From Chromatium okenii (lineage in GTDB: Bacteria; Pseudomonadota; Gammaproteobacteria; Chromatiales; Chromatiaceae), in assembly GCF_002958735.1 (NCBI RefSeq), contig NZ_PPGH01000037.1:1-64000 (forward strand): a stretch of 64,000 bases of DNA. The letters run 5' to 3'. Shown piece by piece: positions 46,930 to 55,471 of the stretch. The notes beneath the pieces are model-generated. The model was not told the DNA's origin. It worked only from the letters and a program-made list of their open reading frames with translations, and searched no databases. Both the position numbers and the translations under genes were made by a program. Numbering within the stretch: the stretch's first letter is position 1; every line of letters begins with the position of its first letter.

Positions 46930-47883
46930 TCAATCAATAAATAACGAGCTGACGGATTCTTCGTTAGACACGCGCCGCATGGTTTCTGCCAGCAATTCGC
47001 CGATGCTTAATTGACGAATCTTGCCGCAGGCTTTAGCCGCAGCACTCAGCGGAATGGTGTTCGTGACCACCAATTCGTCCAATTGCGATGCTGAGATATT
47101 CGCGACTGCGGGACCGGAGAGCACTGGATGAGTGCAATAGGCTGCGACCAGCCGCGCTCCATGTTCTTTCAATGCCTCGGCAGCACGACACAGCGTTCCG
47201 GCGGTATCAACCAAATCATCAATCAAGATGCAGGAACGTCCGCGCACATCGCCGATGATATTCATCACCTTGGCTTCATTGGGACGTGGACGCCGCTTGT
47301 CGATAATCGCCAAATCCGCGTCATCTAAACGTTTCGCCAGTGCTCGCGCCCGCACCACGCCACCGACATCTGGCGACACGACCATCAGATCATCGTATTT
47401 CTGCCGCCACGCATCGCCGAGCAAAATCGGTGAGGCGTAGACGTTATCGACCGGAATATCAAAGAAACCCTGAATCTGATCGGCGTGTAAATCGACGGTC
47501 AAAACGCGATCTGCACCGGATTCGCCGATCATTTTCGCCACCAAGCGGGCGGTAATGGGAACACGCGCCGAGCGGGTGCGACGATCTTGGCGGGCATAAC
47601 CGAAATAGGGAATGACGGCGGTGATGCGCTTGGCGGATGCCCAACGCAGCGCGTCGATCATCACCAACAGCTCCATCAGGTTGTCATTGGTCGGTGCACA
47701 GGTTGATTGCACCACGAACACATCGCGGCCGCGCACGTTTTCCTGAATTTCGGTCATCACTTCGCCGTCACTGAATTGACCGACGACGGCTTTACCGAGC
47801 GGAAGGCTTAAATGACCGGCGATTTCGACTGAAAGTTCTGGATTAGCGTTTCCAGAGAAGACCATCAATTGGCTGGCAGGCAT
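46930..47883 (-). CDS. prs: Ribose-phosphate pyrophosphokinase
   Basis: Makes PRPP from ribose 5-phosphate and ATP for nucleotide, His and Trp synthesis. 317 residues. Motifs: [59 protein letters not shown], the metal-binding [32 protein letters not shown] and the PRPP loop [18 protein letters not shown] at 47883 matches the family start; upstream in-frame sequence overlaps the tRNA-Gln gene. Intact. Confidence 0.95.
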   Translation of the reverse strand: MPASQLMVFSGNANPELSVEIAGHLSLPLGKAVVGQFSDGEVMTEIQENVRGRDVFVVQSTCAPTNDNLMELLVMIDALRWASAKRITAVIPYFGYARQDRRTRSARVPITARLVAKMIGESGADRVLTVDLHADQIQGFFDIPVDNVYASPILLGDAWRQKYDDLMVVSPDVGGVVRARALAKRLDDADLAIIDKRRPRPNEAKVMNIIGDVRGRSCILIDDLVDTAGTLCRAAEALKEHGARLVAAYCTHPVLSGPAVANISASQLDELVVTNTIPLSAAAKACGKIRQLSIGELLAETMRRVSNEESVSSLFID

Positions 47884-47923
47884 GGGCAAATTCTTGTCTG
47901 CGCGTTGCGAGGAGATTGGAAGT

Positions 47924-47999
47924 TGGCTGGGGTGCCAGGATTCGAACCTGGGGAATGCCGGGATCAAAACCCGGTGCCTTACCGCTTGGCTACACCCCA
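47924..47999 (-). tRNA. tRNA-Gln (anticodon TTG)
   Basis: 76 nt including an encoded CCA. The acceptor stem TGGGGTG pairs with CACCCCA, the D arm is AGCCAAGCGGTAAGGC, the anticodon arm CCGGGTTTTGATCCCGG has loop anticodon TTG, and the T arm contains GGTTCGAATCC. Located between ispE and prs, its usual place in gammaproteobacteria. Confidence 0.97.
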
Positions 48000-48029
48000 A
48001 TAAAAACAACTATTGAGTTTAATTCATGT

Positions 48030-48902
48030 TCATCGGTGTTCGTCGCGCTTCGCCAATAATGGCGAATAATTCAAACCTTGTGCAACAAAACCCTGCCAAG
48101 ATGCAGGAAGTTGTTGGTGCGCATTGAGCGCCAGTTCTCGATCATCAAATACCGCAAATACGCAGGCTCCAGTTCCGGTTAATCGACCACCACCCCAGTG
48201 TTCAAGCCAGTGTAGCGCCATCTCAACCGGCGGATATTCACTTCGCACGACCGACAAGCAGTCGTTGGTGATATCCCCGCGTAGAAAGTCGGTAAGTTTG
48301 ATGGGATTAGAATTGCGTGTCAATTGCGGATGTGCAAAAACTGCCCCGGTGGACACATGACAATCTGGAATTACCACCAAAAACCACGATTCTGGCAGAT
48401 CAACTGGCATCAATTCCTCACCGACGCCTTCCGCCCACGCCGCTCGTCCGCGCACAAAGACCGGCACATCTGCGCCTAGCGGCAGCGCCAGCGTTGCCAA
48501 TTCATTTTCACTTAATCCCGTGTTCCACAACTGATTTAACGCCACCAGCGTCGTCGCAGCGTCCGAACTGCCACCACCGAGACCGCCGCCCATCGGCAAA
48601 TTCTTTTCGCAGCGAATGTCTGCGCCGAGTTCGCAGCCCGTCGCTCGTTGCAGCGCCAGCGCGGCGCGTACCGTCAAATCATCCGCTTCCGCCACGCCAA
48701 CGACTTCATTCACGCGCCGTACTTGACCATCAGCGCGGACATCAAACCACAGCCGGTCGCAGCGGTCGATGAATTGAAATACCGTTTGCAATTCGTGATA
48801 GCCATTGGCGCGTCGTCCGGTAATTCGCAACATCAAATTGAGTTTGGCTGGCGCTGGCCACGCATTCGCTGCAACCTGATTCAAATCTGGCGTTAATGTC
48901 AT
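48030..48902 (-). CDS. ispE: 4-diphosphocytidyl-2-C-methyl-D-erythritol kinase IspE
   Basis: GHMP kinase of the MEP isoprenoid pathway, 290 residues. N-terminal WPAPAKLNLMLRITGRRANGYHEL with the substrate Lys, FDVRADGQV, the ATP loop NLPMGGGLGGGSSDAATTL, and the C-terminal RLTGTGACVFAVF glycine-rich loop. The ATG overlaps the TPR gene stop by four bases (ATGA), so the two are translationally coupled; lolB, normally between them, is absent. It supplies precursors for quinone and carotenoid genes elsewhere in the window. Intact. Confidence 0.94.
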   Translation of the reverse strand: MTLTPDLNQVAANAWPAPAKLNLMLRITGRRANGYHELQTVFQFIDRCDRLWFDVRADGQVRRVNEVVGVAEADDLTVRAALALQRATGCELGADIRCEKNLPMGGGLGGGSSDAATTLVALNQLWNTGLSENELATLALPLGADVPVFVRGRAAWAEGVGEELMPVDLPESWFLVVIPDCHVSTGAVFAHPQLTRNSNPIKLTDFLRGDITNDCLSVVRSEYPPVEMALHWLEHWGGGRLTGTGACVFAVFDDRELALNAHQQLPASWQGFVAQGLNYSPLLAKRDEHR

Positions 48903-50674
48903 TTCGGCGCACCTTTAGCATTATTTGAATTGGCTTCTGTTTTAAGGACGCGATGACGCTCAATCACTTTTTGCAAATCTGCGTCATCAGGATGCGCCGC
49001 TAATGACGCATTCCACACTGTCCACGCTTCGGTTTGCTGCCCCATTGCCCACAATACTTCGCCGAGATGCGCTGCAATTTCACCGTCATTAAATGCGGCT
49101 AACGCCTGCCGCAAATAATCCCGCGCCGTTTCTAAATGCCCCAATCGGTAATGCACCCAGCCCAAACTGTCGAGAATTGCTGGCTCATCGGGTTTGAGTT
49201 TATAAGCGCGTTCAATATAACCCAGCGCCTCCGTATAACGGTCAGTGCGATCGGCGAGCGTATAACCCAACGCATTTAACGCATTGGCGTTTTCGGCATC
49301 CACCGTAATGATTTGTTGTAAATCCTGCTCGCCACGTTCTAATTGTCCCAAATTGATTGCCAGCAATCCGCGTGCGTATAACAAATCCACTGCATCCGGT
49401 TGCTCATTCAATGCAGCATTTAGCACTTGCATCGCTTCTTCCGCTTGATGAGCGTTTTCGAGAATTTCCGCTTCAACCAGCGTTGACATCACTGCATCTT
49501 CTGGCGAATCAATACGCAATTGCTGCAACATTTCTCGCGCTGCGGCGACATCACCCGCTGCTGCGCGTAATACCGCAATGCGCATTTGCGCTTCAGCAAC
49601 ATGGTTTTCTTCTACCTTCTGATACCAATTGAGCGCCGCCGCAACATCATTCATTTGTTCCGCCGCTTGTCCCAAATAAAACGCGGCATCATTTTGACGC
49701 TCACCAGTATCATAAAGCCGCGTGAAATACGCTTGTGCACGATCAAACTCATTAAGTTGCAGCGATAAAATCCCCGCTGCAAATAATGCTTCTGGCGCTT
49801 TCGGTTGACTGTTTAATAATTGTTCAAACACTGCTCGCGCTGAAGTGAATTCCTTTTCTTCAACTAAAAACTGTCCGTAAAGCATCTGCATGGCCAGATC
49901 GTTTGGCGTATTGACAATGAAACTTTCCAGCAATTGTCGCGCTTCGGTGCGTTTATCCTGCGTTAGCAGCAGCCGTACTAAAAATAACCGAGGTTTATTC
50001 CATTCCGGACGCAATTCTAATGCCCGCCGTGCCGCTTTATCCGCAATTGCAAACTGCGAAATCCCAGCAGCAAGACTCGCTAATGCCTGCTGCGCGTCGG
50101 CACTTTCAGGAAACTGCGTCACCAGCGCCTGCATCAAGCGCAGTTGCAATTCTGGTGTGGACGCCCGCGCAATGAGCGCCGCCGCATCGTCATACACCGT
50201 TTCATTTGCGCCTTCGCTCAATTCAATCAAACGGTTGAGATGAATCAACGCACCTTCTTGATCTTCGGCGTGAATCCGCAAAAACGCAGCAACCTGTTGT
50301 GCCATCGGCGCATTCGGAGCCAGCGTTAACCACAGCCGCACTGCCTGATCCGCTGCGTCATAATCCTCGCTGCGAATTGCCACCCGTGCCGCCAATTCCG
50401 CCATTTGCGGCGCTTGGGTCAACTGTGCGGCTTTGAAATACTGCGTAAATGCAGTGCTCATGTCGCCACGCCGTCCAGCAATTTCGCCCAATAAAATCGC
50501 GTAAACCTGCTCGGCATTCAGCCCAGCGGTTTTCATCGAATTTGTTGCTGGAAATGCAGTAAGCGCCGCAGCTGGCGCAGGTGCTGCGGGATCGGCACGC
50601 GCCAACACGACAGGCGATGCACAAAGCGTCGCCGTAGCGACAACACAGGATAAAGATAAGGTCAACAATGACAT
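48899..50674 (-). CDS. Exported tetratricopeptide-repeat protein
   Basis: 591 residues. N-terminal signal peptide (about residues 1-26, LTLSLSCVVATATLCASPVVLA). The rest is a helical array of roughly a dozen TPR units, for example GRRGDMSTAFTQYFKAAQLT, FTSARAVFEQLLNSQPKAPE, and YTEALGYIERAYKLKPDEPAILDSLGWVHYRLG. It occupies the same place as the TPR gene that precedes lolB-ispE in Pseudomonas. It probably acts in the periplasm as a scaffold near the outer membrane; partner unknown. It ends in an ATGA overlap with ispE. Intact. Confidence 0.85.
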   Translation of the reverse strand: MSLLTLSLSCVVATATLCASPVVLARADPAAPAPAAALTAFPATNSMKTAGLNAEQVYAILLGEIAGRRGDMSTAFTQYFKAAQLTQAPQMAELAARVAIRSEDYDAADQAVRLWLTLAPNAPMAQQVAAFLRIHAEDQEGALIHLNRLIELSEGANETVYDDAAALIARASTPELQLRLMQALVTQFPESADAQQALASLAAGISQFAIADKAARRALELRPEWNKPRLFLVRLLLTQDKRTEARQLLESFIVNTPNDLAMQMLYGQFLVEEKEFTSARAVFEQLLNSQPKAPEALFAAGILSLQLNEFDRAQAYFTRLYDTGERQNDAAFYLGQAAEQMNDVAAALNWYQKVEENHVAEAQMRIAVLRAAAGDVAAAREMLQQLRIDSPEDAVMSTLVEAEILENAHQAEEAMQVLNAALNEQPDAVDLLYARGLLAINLGQLERGEQDLQQIITVDAENANALNALGYTLADRTDRYTEALGYIERAYKLKPDEPAILDSLGWVHYRLGHLETARDYLRQALAAFNDGEIAAHLGEVLWAMGQQTEAWTVWNASLAAHPDDADLQKVIERHRVLKTEANSNNAKGAPK

Positions 50675-51107
50675 GGGTGTAAATCCGCAAAACCAGAAAC
50701 ATTCAAAAAGTGGATTCTTTCATCTGACAATTCAAACCGTTAAAACGCTCGCTGCACAGCGGCGACAATTGTCCACTAGATTGTCGTTTTGTGCATGAAG
50801 ATCACCGCCGATCAATACGATACGGCTGATCATAAGCTCCCAGCAATTTGCGCAGCAGGCAACAAGGGACTTGATGCTGAGGTTGCTGAACAGCACGTTA
50901 AGCAACCGGATAAATTTTGCTCCTTAATTTGACGACTAATCTACTCAGGTGAGTACATCATGCGATAACATGCTGCAAAAGGTAGAGTATTCAGTGACCG
51001 CATTGAAATTGTTTTCATCAATGCGTTTAGCGATGAATTAACATCGAAATCATAACCGCAATCATGCACCGAATTTAACCTGCATTTTTAATCACAGGAA
51101 TTTTATC
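50675..51107. other. Divergent intergenic region upstream of the TPR and IscA genes
   Basis: 433 bases without a convincing gene; hemA, which many relatives carry divergently here, is not found. It holds a hairpin CGACAAT/ATTGTCG followed by TTTT (50762-50789), an inverted repeat GGTTGCT/AGCAACC (50881-50907), and the IscR-like site listed separately. No RNA family was recognised. Confidence 0.5.
50929..50953 (+). promoter_or_regulatory. Candidate IscR (type 1) operator and -35 upstream of iscA-sufE
   Basis: TTGACGACTAATCTACTCAG resembles the E. coli iscR type 1 site core (GACCAATTTACTCGGG pattern: GAC-x-AAT-x-TACTC-x-GG). The TTGACG could serve as a -35 element. It lies 155 bases before iscA. 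Matched from memory of the consensus, so tentative. Confidence 0.45.
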
Positions 51108-51434
51108 ATGGCAATCACACTCACAGAAGCAGCAGCGAAACATGTCACCGCAATGCTGGCGCGATACGGCAATAGTATTGGTTTACGCATTGGCACTAAA
51201 AAAAGTGGCTGCAACGGTTTTGCTTATGTCGTCGATTATGCCGAACAGATTACCGATACTGATTGCGTTTTTGAAAGTCACGGCATTCAAATCGTCATTG
51301 ACAACGCACAATTAACCTATCTTGATGGTGTGGAGATTGATTTTGTGCGTTCCAGCCTATTAAATGAAGGCTTTGAATTTCGCAATCCTCAAGCAAAAGA
51401 ACGCTGCGGCTGCGGCGAATCCTTTAGCATTTAG
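51108..51434 (+). CDS. IscA/SufA-type iron-sulfur assembly carrier
   Basis: 108-residue A-type carrier with all three ligands: KKSGCNGFAYVVDY, and GCG in KERCGCGESFSI near the C terminus. TYLDGVEIDFV is family-typical. The start ATG follows CAGGAATTTTATC. Third A-type protein of the window beside those at 39.7 and 41.2 kb; the KSGCNGFAY form points to IscA/SufA rather than ErpA. Paired with sufE 27 bases downstream, so likely involved in SUF- or CSD-type assembly. Intact. Confidence 0.9.
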   Translation: MAITLTEAAAKHVTAMLARYGNSIGLRIGTKKSGCNGFAYVVDYAEQITDTDCVFESHGIQIVIDNAQLTYLDGVEIDFVRSSLLNEGFEFRNPQAKERCGCGESFSI

Positions 51435-51461
51435 TGATGTTATTTTCCGCGAGCACTTCAA

Positions 51462-51887
51462 ATGTATCATGCTGACATTCACGAAATCATCGACAACTTC
51501 GATCTATTAGGCGACTGGGACCAACGCTATCAATATCTCGTCGAACTTGGCGAGGCATTGCCAGAAATGAATGCTGTGTATAAAACAGCAGATAATCAAG
51601 TGTTGGAGTGTATGAGTTTAGTGCATGTCGTTGCGCAAACAGATGCTGTACACCCAGAGCATCTTTATTATAGCGGTGATTGCGATACTGCAATTATTAA
51701 AGGTGTGGTTGCGCTATTGATTGGGTTATTTTCTGGAAAAACAGCCTCAGAAATTGCTGCACTCGATATTGATCATCTGTTTCAAGAACTGCGACTTGAA
51801 GAAAATCTCAGTCCCAATCGACATGTTGGCGTATATGCTATTGTCAATAAGATGAAAGCGCAGGCAGCAAATACGCCAATAAATTAA
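51462..51887 (+). CDS. sufE: SufE-family sulfur acceptor
   Basis: 141 residues. SufE proteins accept persulfide sulfur from a cysteine desulfurase (SufS or CsdA). The fold begins IIDNFDLLGDWDQRYQYLVELG; the acceptor Cys is C50 in NQVLECMSLVHV. Later, YSGDCDTAIIKGVVALLIGLFSG and PNRHVGVYAIVNKMK are conserved in the family. No desulfurase gene is adjacent. It converges with the HDOD gene 15 bases away. Intact. Confidence 0.9.
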   Translation: MYHADIHEIIDNFDLLGDWDQRYQYLVELGEALPEMNAVYKTADNQVLECMSLVHVVAQTDAVHPEHLYYSGDCDTAIIKGVVALLIGLFSGKTASEIAALDIDHLFQELRLEENLSPNRHVGVYAIVNKMKAQAANTPIN

Positions 51888-51902
51888 CCGTAATGCCAGA
51901 CC

Positions 51903-52772
51903 TTATTTTGGCGCAACAATAAGTGCATTTGCCTCAGCAACTACATCTTCCAATAACACTTCCAACTGCGCCAATTTAATTTCACGCAACCCCAGAACCT
52001 GCGCTTCTGGGGTCGCCGCCAATACAATATCGAAATCCGCTTCACAACCAATACCGAGTTTATGACACACGATGTCTGACAAGCGCGTAATTACTAAAAT
52101 AACATCAGTTTCATTAAAACCATCGAGATGATGATCACGAGCAACTCGTGAATACACTTCAGGCAATTCCCATTTAGCTAATAACCGACTCCCAATGTCG
52201 TTGTGCATTGCTTCTAAAACTTCACCAACCAACGCTTTAGTCATTGGCACTGGATGTTCAGCATCACGCGCCAGTAAATCTAAAACTTTGAGTAAAAATA
52301 GCTCGCCAATATCATGTAATAACCCAGCTAAAAATACTTCTTCTGCTAACGCATCATATCCCGTTTGCTGCGCCAGCCAGCGTCCACCAGTCGCACACAC
52401 AAACGAATGACGCCACAATTCTGGCATGTAATGAATTACCGCTTTAGTTTGAATGTCATGCGCCATTAACTGTGATGCAACCATTGCTAGATTTGCCACG
52501 CGATTCATTCCCAAGCGCGTCACGGCAGCACTAATGGTTTCAACCTGTTTTAATCCGCCATAAAAAGATGAATTCGCCAAACGCAGTACCCGACTGGCTA
52601 ACGATTGGTCTTTCATAATTAAATCAGAAATTTGGCGGATGCTGGCGTTGCCAGATTGCTTGAGTTTCTGCAATTCCAATGCGACGCGATTAAACACCGG
52701 CAATTGTAAACTGTCGGATTCAAAACGTTCATCAATGAGTGCTTTTAGTGATTTACTATTGCTCACAGGCAT
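51903..52772 (-). CDS. HDOD-domain signalling protein
   Basis: 289 residues consisting mainly of one HDOD domain (about residues 15-215): LPVFNRVALELQKL, the QISDLIMKDQSLASRVLRLANSSFYGG region, the LGMNRVANLAMVASQL helix, and the HD-like HDIGELFLL. HDOD proteins are non-enzymatic HD relatives used in signalling and surface motility. It lies 46 bases downstream of the GspE-like ATPase on the same strand, suggesting a joint role in pilus or secretion control (inference). Intact. Confidence 0.85.
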   Translation of the reverse strand: MPVSNSKSLKALIDERFESDSLQLPVFNRVALELQKLKQSGNASIRQISDLIMKDQSLASRVLRLANSSFYGGLKQVETISAAVTRLGMNRVANLAMVASQLMAHDIQTKAVIHYMPELWRHSFVCATGGRWLAQQTGYDALAEEVFLAGLLHDIGELFLLKVLDLLARDAEHPVPMTKALVGEVLEAMHNDIGSRLLAKWELPEVYSRVARDHHLDGFNETDVILVITRLSDIVCHKLGIGCEADFDIVLAATPEAQVLGLREIKLAQLEVLLEDVVAEANALIVAPK

Positions 52773-52818
52773 CCTTAGTTAAATAGATAAAATCGCTGCA
52801 AATTGAAATATGATTACA

Positions 52819-54792
52819 TTATTGCGGAATATCACCAATGAGTCGCAAAATTTCTTTAAATGGTCGTGGTCGCCCTAAGCGTGGTAAATTGCGTAACACT
52901 TCCTGAATGGTTGTAGCGCCTATCGCCGCCTTAGCTAAACCATCTTCTAATAGTGTAACTAACCCTGCGCTTTCAATACTTGCACGACGAATTTCCGAGG
53001 ATGAGCGTTTGGAAATCACAGCATCTTTTACCGTTTCATTAAGAATGAGCATTTCAAAAACACTCACTCGTCCAGCATAACCTGTGTATTGACACTCGCT
53101 ACAACCTCGTCCTTTGCGAAAATTAGCCCCAATTAAATCTGTTTGATGTACACCCAAGCGATGTAATTCTTGTGCATTCGGACGATAGGGTTCTGCACAG
53201 TTGTTACACACATGACGCAGCAACCGCTGCGCTAATACAGATACCACAGTTGACGCAATTAAAAAAGTTTCAATTTGCATATTCATCAAGCGCAACAATC
53301 CGCCAACGCTATCCTCGGTATGAAAAGTCGTTAACACCTTGTGACCAGTCAACGCAGCTTGAATTGCTGATTCCGCTGAAAATTGATCGCGGATTTCACC
53401 CAATACAATTACATCAGGGTCTTGGCGCACCATGTGGCGCAATGTTTCCTCAAATGTGAGATTGATTTTTGGATTGAGATTGCATTGCGCAATACCGTCA
53501 ATGACATATTCAACTGGGTCTTCAGCAGTAATAATACAGCGTTCACTATCATTAAGATAATTGATACAACCGTATAAGGTAGTGGTTTTACCAGAGCCCG
53601 TTGGTCCGGTAATTAAAATCACGCCGCTGGGTAAATCAAGTGCATCGCCGATAAACCGCTCCAGCATTCTTTTTGCCATGCCAACTTCATTAATATCGAG
53701 TAATTCAGCTTTACGACTCAGTAATCGTAAAACAATTTTTTCACCAAAAATAGTTGCAAAAAACGATGCGCGAACATCACTGCGGCGTCCGCTGCGTGGA
53801 TCATCGAAGCGAAAACCACCACCCTGATGACGACGCTTTTCGGCAATATCTGCTTGACACAAAATTTTAAGTCGGCTGCTAATAATTGGCGACATCGCTC
53901 GATCTAATTCTTTATGTAAAATCAAAATACCATCGCGGCGCATTCTGACACGAAGCTGCTGGCGCATTGGTTCAATATGAATATCACTTGCACCTAATTC
54001 TAAAGCATCAATAATTAAACTATCAACGACGCTAATCACATCCGCTTCATTTAATTCAACCGGACGTGCGCGACTGTGTTGACGACTATTTTCATAACTG
54101 CTAATGCTATCTTCAATCGCCCTGCGAGTGCTAATTGCCGCAATGACTTTGCCATAAACGCTTTCAGCCGCCTGCCGGGCAATTCCATCCAATGGATTAC
54201 GGAATGCAATCACCACTCCATCGTTACTACGGCGAATCGGTATGGCTTGAAAGCGGTTACACCAGTCAGGGGTGACTTGAAATAAAAGATCGTGATCAAT
54301 ATCGGTAAAACTGGGTTCTTCGTTTAAAAATCCGAGTTGATCGCCGAGGACTTCAATTAATTGATGTTCTTGAATCAGGCGTTTTTCAAGCAGGATTTCT
54401 CCCAGCTTTTTGCCTTGAAATTCAGGGTACTGTTGCGCTTGTAATGCAGACCTTAATTCCTGTGGTTTAAGATAACCTAATTCGACCAGCAAGTTGCCCA
54501 ATGGCACAACTTGGCGTTGTTCGCGTAAAGCAGTACGCAGTTGTTTAGCATCGACATAACCCAATTCCTGCAATACTTTTGTCAGCGAATAATCATCTCT
54601 CAATTTGCCGTGTACACGTCTTGCTTGTATTAGTTGTTCATGGGTCACTATTCCACGTTCTTCTAAAAGGGCGGCAATTTGTTTACTGGTATCCTGCGCT
54701 GGCAAATTTGGCGTCACAATTCCACGCGCTTCGAGAACATTTGCAATCTGGTTCGTTGGATCAGGTTGATCTGAATAAGGCGGATTTGGCAT
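52819..54792 (-). CDS. GspE/PilB-family secretion or pilus ATPase with N-terminal repeat array
   Basis: 657 residues. The N-terminal 160 residues hold about five short helical units of the pattern LLEERGIVTHEQLIQA (near 17, 39, 73, 103 and 133). A MshEN-like domain follows, then the ATPase: LGASDIHIEP, arginine-rich RRSDVRASFFATIFGEK, Walker A ITGPTGSGKTTTLYG, the Asp box AEDPVEY, Walker B DPDVIVLGEIRD, the His box LTGHKVLTTFHTED, and a zinc site CNNC...CSECQYTG. It is probably the assembly motor of a type IV pilus or type II secretion-like machine, but no pil or gsp genes are adjacent. MshEN domains in such ATPases can bind c-di-GMP. Intact. Confidence 0.88.
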   Translation of the reverse strand: MPNPPYSDQPDPTNQIANVLEARGIVTPNLPAQDTSKQIAALLEERGIVTHEQLIQARRVHGKLRDDYSLTKVLQELGYVDAKQLRTALREQRQVVPLGNLLVELGYLKPQELRSALQAQQYPEFQGKKLGEILLEKRLIQEHQLIEVLGDQLGFLNEEPSFTDIDHDLLFQVTPDWCNRFQAIPIRRSNDGVVIAFRNPLDGIARQAAESVYGKVIAAISTRRAIEDSISSYENSRQHSRARPVELNEADVISVVDSLIIDALELGASDIHIEPMRQQLRVRMRRDGILILHKELDRAMSPIISSRLKILCQADIAEKRRHQGGGFRFDDPRSGRRSDVRASFFATIFGEKIVLRLLSRKAELLDINEVGMAKRMLERFIGDALDLPSGVILITGPTGSGKTTTLYGCINYLNDSERCIITAEDPVEYVIDGIAQCNLNPKINLTFEETLRHMVRQDPDVIVLGEIRDQFSAESAIQAALTGHKVLTTFHTEDSVGGLLRLMNMQIETFLIASTVVSVLAQRLLRHVCNNCAEPYRPNAQELHRLGVHQTDLIGANFRKGRGCSECQYTGYAGRVSVFEMLILNETVKDAVISKRSSSEIRRASIESAGLVTLLEDGLAKAAIGATTIQEVLRNLPRLGRPRPFKEILRLIGDIPQ

Positions 54793-54895
54793 ATTAATAA
54801 CTGGTATGAAAAGTGAAGTCGCCTTATCATGGCATGAAAATGAAGCAGCAAAAACGCTATTGAGTGATATTTGCTGTTGAGCGGTTACAAATTTA

Positions 54896-54918
54896 GACCA
54901 GTGTGACTGACACTGGTC
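54896..54918. terminator. Hairpin downstream of psiE
   Basis: Perfect 9-base stem GACCAGTGT/ACACTGGTC with loop GACTG, 18 bases beyond the psiE stop on the minus strand. No clear T run. Confidence 0.45.
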
Positions 54919-54935
54919 AATTGAATGATGTTAAT

Positions 54936-55352
54936 TTATTTTTGTGCTCCGTCTTCGTTTTCCTCTCCCAAACAGTGACGCTGGCTAAATCGCACCACTA
55001 AAATTGCAATACTGACTAACAAAATTGCGCCGCTTTCAAACAACAAATTCTCTGGTGCGATATTCTTGCCTTGCAATACAATTAATCGAGATAAGGCAGT
55101 CACGGCAATAAACATTGGATAGGTAAAGGGTACGGTACGCCGTAAAAAATAAATGTTGGCCATTGCCATGATTTCGATGTAAATAAACATCATCAATAGG
55201 TCTTGAAGACTGACTTCCTGATGTTGAAAAATGATCCACACCAGTTCGCCAATTCCAATGAGCGCCAGCCCGCCAATGACAACTAACACCGCTTTTTCTG
55301 TGTACTGAAAAATGGTGGATAACCAATGATCAATTTTTTCGTTTAAAGACAT
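54936..55352 (-). CDS. psiE: PsiE-family membrane protein
   Basis: 138 residues with four membrane segments (about 20-42, 55-75, 82-100 and 108-125). It matches the phosphate-starvation-inducible PsiE family: DLLMMFIYIEIMAMANIYF, then TYPMFIAVTALSRLIVLQGK. Biochemical role unknown. Start MSLNEKIDHW at 55352 (the ATG one codon earlier is equivalent). Divergent from parC. Intact. Confidence 0.85.
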   Translation of the reverse strand: MSLNEKIDHWLSTIFQYTEKAVLVVIGGLALIGIGELVWIIFQHQEVSLQDLLMMFIYIEIMAMANIYFLRRTVPFTYPMFIAVTALSRLIVLQGKNIAPENLLFESGAILLVSIAILVVRFSQRHCLGEENEDGAQK

Positions 55353-55471
55353 CACCTGTGCTCCAAATAGAAGTGAGTTGCGCAGTATAGAGTTCGGGTT
55401 ACATAGAAAGCAGCGGTATCATTGATTTGTGCCTATCATGTTCGCCTGTTTGCGAGCGAAACTAACACGCT

